64,000 nt of DNA from Vicinamibacterales bacterium (GCA_958296065.1 CATQHX010000008.1:124001-188000); one strand, 5' to 3'. Shown: positions 26,488 through 34,790, counted from the first letter of the stretch. Notes: generated by a model from the letters alone, not told the origin. Made by a program: numbers and translations.

Positions 26488-26610
26488 ACGGCGAAATGGC
26501 CAAACGGCACTGGAAGTGGGCAACCAACGCCCTCAACGCCGCAAACCGGGACGCGCTCAACCACGATCCCCAGAACGCCGTGTCCCGCCCGACGGGGCCG
26601 CCGCGCGCGC
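26484..26610 (+). pseudogene. HEPN (HepT-like) toxin, truncated N-terminus
   Basis: MNGEMAKRHWKWATNALNAANRDALNHDPQNAVSR: the first helix pair of a HEPN protein up to the N-A-x-S-R motif that normally continues AYYA. At this point the sequence switches to a CRISPR-like repeat (26596-26624) and the 338-bp repeat. The catalytic R-x4-6-H part is therefore lost. Translationally coupled to the MNT gene. Confidence 0.65.
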
Positions 26611-26624
26611 GGGGGGATGAAACC
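26596..26624 (+). CRISPR. Single degenerate type I-E-like repeat
   Basis: CGCGCGCGGGGGGATGAAACCG carries the same palindrome and tail as the repeats at 7.4 and 12.0 kb. The 32 nt after it equal the 32 nt after the second repeat at 12.0 kb, i.e. a shared spacer. It forms the exact junction with the broken HEPN gene. Confidence 0.5.
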
Positions 26625-26952
26625 GTCGCGGATCGCCGCAAGCACGTTCGCGCCACCGTCCCGGTGGCTCGCCCCCCGATCGGCACACCAGATGATGGCC
26701 GGAGCGGCCCCGGGAACTTCTACACGAGCCACGGCACTTGATCTCGAAGGCCACCGAGCACAGCCTCCGGACACGCCGCCTGAAGGATCAGCTCCGCTGC
26801 GTACGGGCACGCAAACCCAAGGGCCGCAGAACCGCGATACGGTGGTCGAGCCGTCTCAAGGGTTCAGCGTTTCTCGCAGAACGTGAGCGTTCCTTCCGAT
26901 GCCGAACCCGAAGGCACACGGGGCTGAACCCCAGAAGACGCGACCGCTGACC
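26613..26952 (+). repeat. 338-bp direct repeat, copy 2 (CRISPR-tail segment)
   Basis: Near-identical to 12015-12352; the copies differ by scattered substitutions and a few single-base indels. As at copy 1, a UvrD-like helicase scrap follows at once, implying a common ancestral order of array, spacer segment, helicase. Confidence 0.8.
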
Positions 26953-26988
26953 GGCAGTCCGCCGTCAACGCCAACCCGCGGACCGACC

Positions 26989-27620
26989 ATGCAGGACAAC
27001 GACCGGGCACGCCGGCACCGGCGGCCGGCCGCGCAAGCAGGGCAACCGCTCCTCGCCGACCTGAACGACAGGCAGCGGGAAGCCGCCACCGCCCCCGACG
27101 GACCCGTCCTCGTCATCGCCGGCCCCGGCTCCGGCAAGACGCGCGTCATCAAACACGCGGATCGCCTACCTCATCGAGCAGTGCCGCGCCGCGCCGGGCG
27201 AGATCGCCGCCATCACGTTCACGCGGAAGGCGGCCGGCGAGATGAGCAGCCGGCTCGATGAACTCCTCCCGGCCCACGTCACGCGCCGGGTGTGGATCTC
27301 CACCTTCCACCGGCTGTGCGGAAGCATCCTGCGCGAGCACGGGGCCCCGCAGCGGCATCCGGCCCGACTTCGGGATCGCCGACGAGGCCGAGCAACTCGA
27401 CATCATGCGCCAGTGCATGTTCGACGCCAGCGTCGACATCCGCATCTGGAAGCCGCAGACCCTCGTCCAGCGGATGAGCGTGCTCAAGAACATGATGAAG
27501 GACCCGGGCAGCCCGGAAGCCTGGGGAAAGGACGAGCACCGGGACCGCAACGCGAGCCTCGCCAACGCCTACCAGGCCGTCCTCCGCAAGACCAACCGCC
27601 TCGACTTCGACTTGCCGGCC
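26989..27620 (+). pseudogene. UvrD/PcrA-type helicase, N-terminal part, frameshifted
   Basis: The ATG at 26989 leads through a basic leader to [34 protein letters not shown] (Q motif and Walker A). After one frameshift near 27150: [23 protein letters not shown]… VWISTFHRLCGSILREHG (motifs Ia-Ib). After a second near 27350: DFGIADEAEQLDIMRQCM… VLRKTNRLDFD. This ends just before motif II, the part found in the 12.4-kb scrap. A superfamily-1 helicase, now unable to make a full product. Confidence 0.82.
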
Positions 27621-27645
27621 CACACCACCCGCCGCTTCCGCTGTC

Positions 27646-27744
27646 GGGGAGAAGCCCTACCAGTGGAAGGCGGACGGTGCGAAGACGCTGGCCAAGATCC
27701 AGAAGGCTCGGGAGGCTCTTGAGAAGGCCTGTCACGTTATATAA
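27646..27744 (+). other. Unrecognised coding scrap
   Basis: After the helicase homology a short frame reads GEKPYQWKADGAKTLAKIQKAREALEK to a TAA at 27744. It looks like a genuine basic protein tail but I cannot name it. Confidence 0.3.
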
Positions 27745-27766
27745 ACCTAATTGTCGGGCGGGAATA

Positions 27767-27808
27767 CTAGGAGCTTGCGCCGCAGAACGCAGCGAAGCGA
27801 AGTGCCTG
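27767..27808. repeat. REP-like element, copy 2 (inverted relative to 2876)
   Basis: CTAGGAGCTTGCGCCGCAG… is the reverse complement of the distal half of the element at 2876-2920; the second hairpin arm has been lost. Lies just past the 3' end of the SAP-domain gene, as copy 1 lies past the hydrolase gene. Confidence 0.5.
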
Positions 27809-27834
27809 ATCGACCAAGCACTCCGGCCGGGGAC

Positions 27835-28635
27835 CTAGTGGGGCTCGGGCCGGCCGGCGCCGGCGTTCCTTCCCGCATGGCTTGCTGCTTCGTAAGCCTT
27901 CCAGGCCGCGTAGGTCTTTGGGATGTCCAGCGCTTTCAAACGTTTCCACGCCCGCGTCGCATCGGCCATGGTGGCATCCTCCTCGGTAGCGAAGTAGTCC
28001 GCGATGAAATTGATGTAGCGGGCGTGAGAAATCCGGCCGTAGCGCCGCCCGCCGAGGCTCAGCTCCACATAGCGCCGTACCAGGTCGCCGTAGGTCAGTC
28101 GGCGGCCGTTCGCCAACTGTTCCTCGCGCCAACGGTTCAATCGGTAGCGAGCCCCGGATCGCTCCTTGAACGCCGGCGCGAGCTTGGCGGCTTCGGTCAC
28201 GAGAAACCGCTTCGTTTCTCTGTCGTTGACGTAGTTCACGACGGGTAGATCGAGGCTCAGTCCCTTTTCCACATCCCGCGGTCTCGAAGCCGCTCTGTGC
28301 CTCCCTGCCGGCGAAACGATCCGTCCTGTTCCGAGGAAGGTGCGAATGGCCGCTTCCAGTTCGTCCTTCCTCAAGCGTGTCGAAAGGGGAACGCCGATCT
28401 GCGCGGCAAACTGCGCAAGCTCGGTCGCGTACCAATAGCCCCGGTCGAATTGGGCCGTGGTCATGGTCTTCGAGAGAGCTGTCTTCCTGGTGGTCGACAC
28501 CTTCGGATCGGCGCTCGGTGGCTGGCCCCGGCGAACCGTCGCCCGAGCGAACTTCTCCGGCCAGCCATCGGTGGAAAGGTCCGGAGCGATGTCCTGTTCA
28601 GAACCGGGGGCCGCAGAGCGTTCGTTCCCGTTCAC
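27835..28635 (-). CDS. SAP-domain protein
   Basis: 266 aa from a GTG at 28635; an ATG at 28464 (MTTAQFDRGYWYATEL) is a possible shorter start. A SAP-like helix-extended-helix occupies about residues 58-100 (ELAQFAAQIGVPLSTRLRKDELEAAI), usually DNA/RNA-binding. It is followed by a conserved region I know from uncharacterised SAP proteins: GLSLDLPVVNYVNDRETKRFL, SGARYRLNRWREEQLANGRRLTYGDLV, RISHARYINFIADYF, and DIPKTYAAWKAY. Soluble. The conserved basic patches suggest nucleic-acid binding; the function is unknown. Confidence 0.8.
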   Translation of the reverse strand: MNGNERSAAPGSEQDIAPDLSTDGWPEKFARATVRRGQPPSADPKVSTTRKTALSKTMTTAQFDRGYWYATELAQFAAQIGVPLSTRLRKDELEAAIRTFLGTGRIVSPAGRHRAASRPRDVEKGLSLDLPVVNYVNDRETKRFLVTEAAKLAPAFKERSGARYRLNRWREEQLANGRRLTYGDLVRRYVELSLGGRRYGRISHARYINFIADYFATEEDATMADATRAWKRLKALDIPKTYAAWKAYEAASHAGRNAGAGRPEPH

Positions 28636-28670
28636 GGCCTTTCCTCATGCTGATGGTCCTGGACCGAGAA

Positions 28671-29023
28671 TCACCTTGCCCCCGGGGATTCGTCGAGAGC
28701 GACGGGCATCAAGCCCGTGGACTGAACGACCGTGGCGGCCGCATCGGAAGAGAGAAACTCGACGAGCTTCCGGGCTGCTTCGGGGTTTTCCATGTGCTCC
28801 GTCATCACGACGACCACCGTCGCCACTCGTTGCAGCTCATCGGGTAACAGACCGGCCAGCTCCGCGCCCTCGATCGGCAGGATCTCGCTCACCGCCTGAA
28901 AGCCGATCTCGGCCTCCCCGCGTCTCCCTCGTTGCGCGCGACCGAGCCCTGCGCGGGGCTCGGGTACGCGACGACCAGGAGCACCACCAGGGAGAACAAG
29001 ACGGACACGGATGACTGTTTCAT
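28671..29023 (-). pseudogene. Periplasmic substrate-binding protein (ModA-like), internal deletion
   Basis: The start at 29023 gives a signal peptide (VSVLFSLVVLLVVAYPSPAQG). After about 30 codons the sequence jumps to the C-terminal segment IGFQAVSEILPIEGAELAGLLPDELQRVATV… AAATVVQSTGLMPV, typical of molybdate/sulfate-type binding proteins, in another frame. About 150 middle residues are missing. 11 bp downstream of the cupin gene on the same strand, so formerly one operon. Confidence 0.72.
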
Positions 29024-29034
29024 TGCGTGCTCGG

Positions 29035-29517
29035 CTACTGCCCGTTGCCGAGCGGTCCGATGTGCTGGTTCTGGTCCGCGAACTCGAGGTGGATCGAGAC
29101 GCGAGGTGCGTTGCCGACGTTCGCCGTCGTGTGCCCCTGGCCTGTCAGATCGTCGATGTATTCGACCGACCCTGCGGGCAAATCGACCTTGCCTTCCGCC
29201 ACCCCGAGCTGTCCGCCACCCGTCAGATTGATGATGTATCGGCGCCCTGGAGCCACATGGTAGTCGCTGAAGCTCCCCGGCGGTGACACACGCACCCGCA
29301 TGCCGGTGACCTCCTCCATCATCGACTCCGCGTTCAGCGGGATGTTCTCGACATGCGACCGTCCGTCGGTGCCTGTATAGATCCGCTGCATCAGGAACGG
29401 AGCGTCTGACGCCTGAGCCTCCACCACACCGTGACCGCCCTTGACCGCCCACCCGAGACCGAACCCGACCACAAAGGCTCCGGCCACGAACAACCTCGTC
29501 CTCGTCATGGACCTCAT
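29035..29517 (-). CDS. Membrane-anchored or secreted cupin protein
   Basis: 160 aa. The ATG at 29517 has GGAGG 8 nt upstream. N-terminal hydrophobic segment (RLFVAGAFVVGFGLGWAV), then a beta-rich cupin: GMRVRVSPPGSFSDYHVAPGRRYIINLTG, and GQLGVAEGKVDLPAGSVEYIDDLTGQGHTTAN. The metal-binding His set is incomplete compared with classic cupins (one His in the first motif, one in the second), so catalysis is uncertain. Operon with the broken ModA-like gene. Confidence 0.75.
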   Translation of the reverse strand: MRSMTRTRLFVAGAFVVGFGLGWAVKGGHGVVEAQASDAPFLMQRIYTGTDGRSHVENIPLNAESMMEEVTGMRVRVSPPGSFSDYHVAPGRRYIINLTGGGQLGVAEGKVDLPAGSVEYIDDLTGQGHTTANVGNAPRVSIHLEFADQNQHIGPLGNGQ

Positions 29518-29586
29518 CTGGACTTCCTCCCGCTGACGACCGGGTAACAGGCACGGCGAATCCGCGTGCCGACGCATCCTCGTCAC

Positions 29587-29718
29587 GCTCGCGTTTCTCG
29601 AACAATCGAACTCTAGATGCCAGCAGCAAGCCTGTCAAAACGTAACTCGATGGCCCGCGATGAGCCGGTCGACGATGCCGAGCAAGGTGCACCGTGCGGT
29701 CCGTGGTCGGCGCAGATG
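29587..29718. other. Mobile-element-like spacer
   Basis: On the minus strand the translation ends RTARCTLLGIVDRLIAGHRVTF, which looks like the last residues of a transposition protein but is too short to name. Forms the left border of the ISL3 scrap. Confidence 0.3.
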
Positions 29719-30012
29719 ATCGAATCTCCTCAAACGCGTGTGGGTAGGGGCGGGGCCAGTTCGATGCCGCCGCAGCAGAGAAACAGCATCGAGATGAGCG
29801 CGCCGTGGGAGTGGAATCCGTAGGCACGGCGGGCAATCACCCGCAGCACCAACACAATCTGTTCGCAGCCGGACGGTCCCAGCATGTCGAAGAACTTCTC
29901 CAGCGGCTCGGCGCTGCGTCCCTTGTCGGCCCACACCACCCGCCGCTTGTCGTGGTCGACGACCACCGTCAGATAGTGATGCCGTTTGCGGTAGCTGAAC
30001 TCTGCACACCGC
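29719..30012 (-). mobile_element. ISL3-family transposase remnant, copy 1
   Basis: Two pieces joined: RKRHHYLTVVVDHDKRRVVWADKGRSAEPLEKFFDML (catalytic DDE core start) and, after a deletion, VIARRAYGFHSHGALISMLFLCCGGI… to the stop. The last 120 bp, with the element end starting at CGAATCTCCTCAAACGCG, are nearly identical to 52029-52155. No complete copy exists in the window. Confidence 0.8.
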
Positions 30013-30059
30013 GCTGCACCGGCTGCGCCGTGCAGCTCGTGCTGAACCGGGCGGGCGCG

Positions 30060-30627
30060 GCGTGACACTGGCCGCGGCCGAGCGGGGCTGGCTTCCACCG
30101 GCCAGGCGCGCTACATCACGGCGCAGCGGGACCGGCTCGGCCTCGGAAACCTGCAGGTCGCGACCGCCGACATGAACGACTTCCGGCCGATCGGGACGTT
30201 CGATCGGGTCGTGTCCGTCGAGATGTTCGAGCACATGCGCAACTACGAGCTCCTGCTCGGGCGGATCGCTCTGTTCCTCGTCGGCTTCGGCTTCGAGGCG
30301 GCCGGCGACTGGCAGATGGCGCGGTTCAAGGCGGACCCGGCGAACCGGGGCCGGGTATGCGATCGGGGCTTCTGGCGCCTTACACGGCACCCCAACTACT
30401 TCGGCGAGGCGGTTCTCTGGTGGGGCCTGTGGTGTGTCGCCGGCGCAGCGCCCGGCGTGCAGTGGACGGTCGTGGGGCCGCTGCTCCTGACCTGGCTCCT
30501 GCTTCGCGTTTCCGGCGTACGCCTGCTGGAGAGTGATCTTCTGCGGGAAAAGCCGGCGTATCGCGACTATGTCGCGCGGACCTCCGCGTTCCTGCCCATG
30601 CCGCCCAGGCGGGTCCGCGAACGCTGA
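30060..30627 (+). pseudogene. Deletion fusion: CFA-like SAM methyltransferase to DUF1295 reductase
   Basis: 30060-30290 encodes methyltransferase sequence (TGQARYITAQRDRLGLGNLQVATADMNDF, GTFDRVVSVEMFEHMRNYE), with the upstream part truncated and frameshifted. It then passes in frame into the C-terminal half of a DUF1295/steroid-5-alpha-reductase-like membrane protein (FLVGFGFEAAGDWQMARFK, GFWRLTRHPNYFGEAVLWWGLW, REKPAYRDYVARTSAFLPM). The ATG at 30172 would give a 151-aa chimera. The two families are commonly operon neighbours, so a deletion joining adjacent genes explains it. Confidence 0.8.
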
Positions 30628-31329
30628 CCCGAAACATCCGTCGCTCAAGTGTTTCCCGCTCGAATGATCCGCGCTTGGGCAGCGCGACGGCACCAGCTTG
30701 CGCCGCACTGGGCCGCGTCGCGTCGTGAGAGATCGGATTGGGCACGAGGTCCTGTGTTCGCTGAACAAGCCGGACGACTTCATCCTCGCCTCGTCCTGTT
30801 CGGCAGCGGCGACGACGACACACCCGCGCGTGCGCTACGTCCGGCGGCCGTTCCAGCGGGAACCGGACTTCGGGGCGGCGAGCGTCAACTACGCGCTCAA
30901 GGACCTGCTGGCCAGCGCGGAGGACCCGCGGTAGGGACGGGCGGCAGGTTCGACCAGGCGCGCCTGAACAGCGATGATGCGACACCGGGCGGACCCATGC
31001 CGGAGACGAGGGTGACGGTTCCGCCGTGCCCATTTCGGCGCGCGGGGCATCGCTGGCTGCTCGACCGGGAGCGGTCGACGACGTCCTGTCAGGCGGACGT
31101 GTGCGAGGCGTGCGGTATGCTGCGGTTGACGTCGTTCCGGACCGGTCAGCCGAACTACGAGCCGGCGGACGAGGTGAGCTTGGACGATGACCCGGGGCGC
31201 GGAGGCTGCCCCTCGGCCGACGGTGGCGCTCCGGCGGGCTGCTGTTTGTTCACCAGGACCCTCGTCCAACCCGCCACGGGCGCAGCCCGCGGATACGACA
31301 ATGTACGCTGGCGACCTCGACCCGTGTCC
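30628..31329 (+). other. Gene-poor stretch with coding scraps
   Basis: The frame stays open into the ATPase gene but shows no family before 31330. A short frame 30780-30934 (CSAAATTTHPRVRYVRRPFQREPDFGAASVNYALKD) and a Cys-containing frame near 31000-31200 (CPFRRAGHRWLLDRER, VCEACGMLR) may be remnants. Nothing supported as a gene. Confidence 0.35.
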
Positions 31330-32922
31330 ATGACTCGACGCAAGCTGCCCATCGGCATGCAGACCTTCCGGGAAATCCGGGAGAGCAACTGCTACTACGT
31401 CGACAAGACGGCCTACATCGGGCGGCTGCTCGACGAGGGCAAGCACTACTTCCTGTCGCGCCCGCGGCGCTTCGGCAAGAGCCTGTTCCTGGACACCTGC
31501 AAGGAGCTGTTCGAGGGCAACGAGCCGCTGTTCGAGGGGCTCGCCATCCACGACCGGTGGGACTGGTCGGCGCGGCATCCCGTGCTGCGCCTCAGCTTCG
31601 GCAGTGGCCACTTCAAGGAACCTGGCTACCTGCACAAGGAAGTGATGGACCAGTTGCAGATCCTGGAAGAGGAATCGGAGGTCGTCGCTCACCATGACGC
31701 CGCGCCGGCCCGTTTCCGACACTTGATAAGGACGCTGCACCAGCGCACTGGTCGGCCGGTCGCGATCCTGGTGGACGAGTACGACAAGCCGATTCTGGAC
31801 GCGCTGGACGCGCCCGAGGTCGCCCGCGCCAACCGCGACTTCCTCCGCGGCCTCTACGCGGTCGTCAAGGACTGCGACGCCCACATCCGGTTCAGCTTCA
31901 TCACCGGCGTGAGCATGAGCCTTCAGCCGGGGAGCGCGAGGGGGTACCCCTCGCATGAGACAGCCTCCAAGGTCAGCCTGTTCTCCGGACTCAACAACCT
32001 CAAGGACATCACGCTGAATCCGCGCTACTCGGCCATCTGCGGCTACACCGACGTGGACCTCGACACCGTGTTCGCGCCGGAGCTCGGCGGCCTGGACCGG
32101 GACCAGGTCCGGGACTGGTACAACGGCTACAGCTGGCGGGGCGAGGACAAGGTCTACAACCCGTTCGACATCCTGCTGCTGTTCGACACGCGCGAGTTCG
32201 CCGCCCACTGGTTCGAGACCGGCACGCCCACCTTTCTGGTGGACACGCTGTTCAGCCGCCGGGTGAGCTCGCTGGCGCTGGACGGCATGCTGAGCACGGC
32301 CGAGCTGTTGTCGACCTTCGACGTCGACGACATGCCGACCGAGGCGCTGCTGTTCCAGACCGGCTACCTGACCATAGAGCGCCCGGAGCCGCGGGGTGCG
32401 GAGATGTTCTACCGGCTGGGGTATCCGAATCGGGAGGTGCGGCAGAGCCTGAACCGGAGCCTGCTGAACCGCATGACGGGGGATGCATCGCGGCCGGTGG
32501 CGCACAGCGCGCGGCTCTACGACCTGCTGCTGGTCAACGACTTCCCGGGGCTCGCGGCGCTGGTCGAGTCGTTCTTCGCCAGCATTCCGTACGAGTGGTA
32601 CACGAACAACGACATCGCGAGCTACGAGGGCTTCTACGCCAGCGTGTTCTACTCGTACTTCGCGGGGCTGGGGCTGGACGTGGTGGTCGAGGACAGCAGC
32701 AGCCACGGCCGCCTGGACATGGCGTTGCGCTTCAACGGCAACGTCTACCTGTTCGAGTTCAAGGTGGTGGAGCTGGCGCCCGAGGGCGCGGCGATCGCGC
32801 AGTTGAAAGCGAAGGGCTACGCGGAGAAGTACCGCGACCGGGGCGAGCCGATCCACCTGATCGGGGTGGAGTTCAGCAAGGAGGCCCGCAACCTGGCAGC
32901 GTTCGACGTCGAGCAGGCTTGA
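31330..32922 (+). CDS. AAA-ATPase-like protein with C-terminal PD-(D/E)XK nuclease-fold domain
   Basis: About 530 aa from the ATG at 31330 (MTRRKLPIGMQTFREIRES). The family is the AAA-ATPase_like/PDDEXK_9 group: YYVDKTAYIGRLLDEGKHYFL, a Walker-A-like RPRRFGKSLFL at about 43, Walker-B ILVDEYDKPI at about 146, FITGVS, RDWYNGYSW, then the C-terminal nuclease-fold strand pattern DMALRFNGNVYLFEFKVVEL. The conserved phrase normally read GVSKFSKVSLFSGLNNL is interrupted by an extra 18 in-frame residues containing a perfect DNA palindrome (31936-31954). Family roles are unproven; proposed for mobile-element or defence functions. Confidence 0.88.
   Translation: MTRRKLPIGMQTFREIRESNCYYVDKTAYIGRLLDEGKHYFLSRPRRFGKSLFLDTCKELFEGNEPLFEGLAIHDRWDWSARHPVLRLSFGSGHFKEPGYLHKEVMDQLQILEEESEVVAHHDAAPARFRHLIRTLHQRTGRPVAILVDEYDKPILDALDAPEVARANRDFLRGLYAVVKDCDAHIRFSFITGVSMSLQPGSARGYPSHETASKVSLFSGLNNLKDITLNPRYSAICGYTDVDLDTVFAPELGGLDRDQVRDWYNGYSWRGEDKVYNPFDILLLFDTREFAAHWFETGTPTFLVDTLFSRRVSSLALDGMLSTAELLSTFDVDDMPTEALLFQTGYLTIERPEPRGAEMFYRLGYPNREVRQSLNRSLLNRMTGDASRPVAHSARLYDLLLVNDFPGLAALVESFFASIPYEWYTNNDIASYEGFYASVFYSYFAGLGLDVVVEDSSSHGRLDMALRFNGNVYLFEFKVVELAPEGAAIAQLKAKGYAEKYRDRGEPIHLIGVEFSKEARNLAAFDVEQA
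31915..31968 (+). repeat. In-frame palindromic insertion (about 54 bp) inside the ATPase gene
   Basis: Stem GCGAGGGG (31936-31943), 3-nt loop, CCCCTCGC (31947-31954), embedded in 54 bp that add 18 codons between VS and KVSLFSG of a well-conserved motif. Length is a multiple of three and no stop is introduced. The behaviour recalls protein-invading palindromic elements known from Rickettsia, but the sequence is unrelated. Confidence 0.6.
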
Positions 32923-33532
32923 CCAGGCGCTCCGAACACCACGACGCCCCCACGTTATTCTGCGGGAGCTGATCGAGCTGGCCGAAGACGACGCGGACGC
33001 GGAGCAGGTCGACGCGCTGCACGACGCGCTCGATGTCGCGATGCCGGCGGCGTCGAACGGAAAGATGTGAGTGAGCCTCGCGGTCCCGGTCCGTGGTTCG
33101 CCGGCTGGGAACGTTCCGGTGGGCCGAACGGCAAGGAGGGGGCTGGCCGGGACCGCGATTGCCTTGCGTTGTGGAAGGATGCCTGAACGTCGCTGGCGCG
33201 TGGCGGGTCGCGGCCGTGGGTCGTTCGCGATCGAGGTGGACGACGGCAGCGGGTTCCGTCCGGCGACGGCGGCCGAGGTGGACGCGGCGCTACGGCAGCG
33301 GGAGCTGTTCGGGGCGGCGGAGTACCCGTCGCGGCAGCGCGTCGGCTTGGCGACCCGGCTGACGGTTCCGGAACCTGGCGGTGATGGACGAGCTGTACGC
33401 GGTCGGGTGGCGGATTGGTGCGGCTGACGTCGTATCGGACGGGGCAGGTGGTACGCTACGTGGAAGCGGATGCCGGCGGAGCATGAACGGTCTCCCGCAA
33501 CCGCGAGATGATGAATCGAGGGTTACTTCAAA
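32923..33532 (+). other. Gene-poor stretch with short frames
   Basis: 32950-33069 reads VILRELIELAEDDADAEQVD… as if the end of a protein. An ATG at 33180 opens MPERRWRVAGRGRGSFAIEVDDGSG… ATAAEVDAALRQREL (about 82 codons to 33427), which has protein-like composition but no known family. A further scrap (MDELYAVGWRIGAADVV) follows from 33381. All may be truncated genes. Confidence 0.35.
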
Positions 33533-33925
33533 ATGGTCGAGAGAGCTGACGATGCATCGGTCAGCCGTCTGCCGCCGCCGCGCGGACAGCATGCCGGTTT
33601 GCCGCATGCTCCCGAGGACGTCACGACGATAGGGAAGGGGGTCGTCGTCAAGGGCGATGTCAAGGGGGGCGAGGACCTCTTTATCGACGGCAAGGTCGAC
33701 GGGACGATCGAGCTGCGGCAACATGTCCTGACGGTGGGTCCTACCGGCAGGGTCAAGGCGCAGTTGTCGGCGAAGTCGGTGGTGGTTCTTGGCAAGGTGA
33801 ACGGGAGCATCCAGGCGAGCGAGCGGGTGAGCATCGGCGAGACCGGCTCGGTCGAAGGTGCGATCTCGGCTCCGCGGTTGGTCGTGGCCGACGGGGCGCA
33901 CTTGCAGGGCCGCGTGGACGTGTAG
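33533..33925 (+). CDS. Bactofilin (polymer-forming cytoskeletal protein)
   Basis: 130 aa. A disordered N-terminal 30 residues, then the right-handed beta-helix core with its hydrophobic periodicity: TIGKGVVVKGDVKGGEDLFIDGKVDGTIEL, LTVGPTGRVKAQLSAKSVVVLGKVNGSI, VSIGETGSVEGAISAPRLVVADGAHLQG. Bactofilins self-assemble without nucleotides into membrane-associated filaments for cell shape or envelope enzyme localisation. Length is typical. No peptidoglycan hydrolase gene is adjacent. Confidence 0.93.
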   Translation: MVERADDASVSRLPPPRGQHAGLPHAPEDVTTIGKGVVVKGDVKGGEDLFIDGKVDGTIELRQHVLTVGPTGRVKAQLSAKSVVVLGKVNGSIQASERVSIGETGSVEGAISAPRLVVADGAHLQGRVDV

Positions 33926-34001
33926 GCCACGATGACCTGGGCTGGGCAACCGGACCGCGTTAGCGTGTATTTCAAACACGAATCCTTGCCGACCCGGCCG
34001 C

Positions 34002-34478
34002 TCAGAGATGCTTCCAGAAAACGACCTTGTCTCCGCCGGGCTCGTAGAACTCTCGGATGCGCGCCTCCTCGGTGTAGCCGTTGGCCCGGTAGAAGGCACG
34101 GGTCCGCCCAAAGGCCGGCGTGCCCATGGTCTCGACGAGGAGCACGCGTTCGCCGCCGGACCGGAGCCGGTCTTCCAGGTATCGCATCATTGCTCCGCCG
34201 ATGCCGTGTCCCTGGGACTTGGCGAGGACGCCGATGGCAAGGAGGTTCCAGGTCCCGCTCGTCATGCGCTCGGGCTCGCAGTAGCCGAAGCCCACGACGT
34301 GGCCGTCCTCCTCTGAGACGAACCAGATGTCTCGGGTGGTTCCCTCGACGTATCCGGCGATCATGTCGTCCAGCATCTCCGGAGGAAAAAGTGCGGCATC
34401 CTCGACCACGGACTTGATCGCCGGAACGTCCGATCGTTGGGCCGGACGGACTGTGGGTTCGATCGGTTCGATCGCCAT
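34002..34478 (-). CDS. GNAT-family N-acetyltransferase
   Basis: 158 aa. GNAT fold with IWFVSEEDGHVVGFGYCEPE (beta2-3), TWNLLAIGVLAKSQGHGIGGAMMRYLED (motif A; acetyl-CoA loop Q-G-H-G-I-G-G) and VETMGTPAFGRTRAFYRANGYTEEARI (motif B, FYRANGY). The substrate cannot be inferred. ATG start at 34478 with GAGA upstream. Monocistronic, convergent with bactofilin. Confidence 0.9.
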   Translation of the reverse strand: MAIEPIEPTVRPAQRSDVPAIKSVVEDAALFPPEMLDDMIAGYVEGTTRDIWFVSEEDGHVVGFGYCEPERMTSGTWNLLAIGVLAKSQGHGIGGAMMRYLEDRLRSGGERVLLVETMGTPAFGRTRAFYRANGYTEEARIREFYEPGGDKVVFWKHL

Positions 34479-34655
34479 TGCTCTCCTGCTACTGTGAGGT
34501 TGGCCACGACCGGGTCGCCGGCCTCCACTTGCTGGCCGCGATCATCATCTACGCTGAAGCTCGTCGAGGGCGTCAGCCCGATCGAGTGGAAGAACGTCGT
34601 CCTCTACGGCGAGATCAAGATCGACCCTGCCAAGCTCAAGGTGCGCGGCCCTTAG
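34479..34655 (+). pseudogene. Possible Tn3-family transposase C-terminal scrap
   Basis: One frame reads RVAGLHLLAAIIIY and another SPIEWKNVVLYGEIKID to a TAG. These resemble the last conserved blocks of Tn3 transposases (LxLLxAAIIxWN… SPLGWEHINLxGDY) with the piece between lost. Recognition is tentative. Confidence 0.4.
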
Positions 34656-34689
34656 CGTTTATTTCAGCACGAATGTTGTCGGTACCCTC

Positions 34690-34790
34690 AGACCAGGGCG
34701 GCGATCTCGCAGCGGCGCAGTCCGCCGCAGAACGCCAGCGCCACGATCGCGGCGTCGCGCCGGTCGAGCCGAATCACCGCCCCGGCGACG
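34690..34790 (-). pseudogene. Tyrosine recombinase/integrase scrap
   Basis: The minus-strand translation VIRLDRRDAAIVALAFCGGLRRCEIAALV contains the first catalytic Arg region (A-x-x-T/C-G-L-R-x-x-E) of phage-type integrases. Nothing remains on either side. Confidence 0.55.

Noticed and set aside
30649..31329. N-terminal extension of the AAA-ATPase-like protein to 757 residues
   Set aside because: Open frame only; composition and lack of motifs before MTRRKLPIG, which matches the usual family start, argue against translation.
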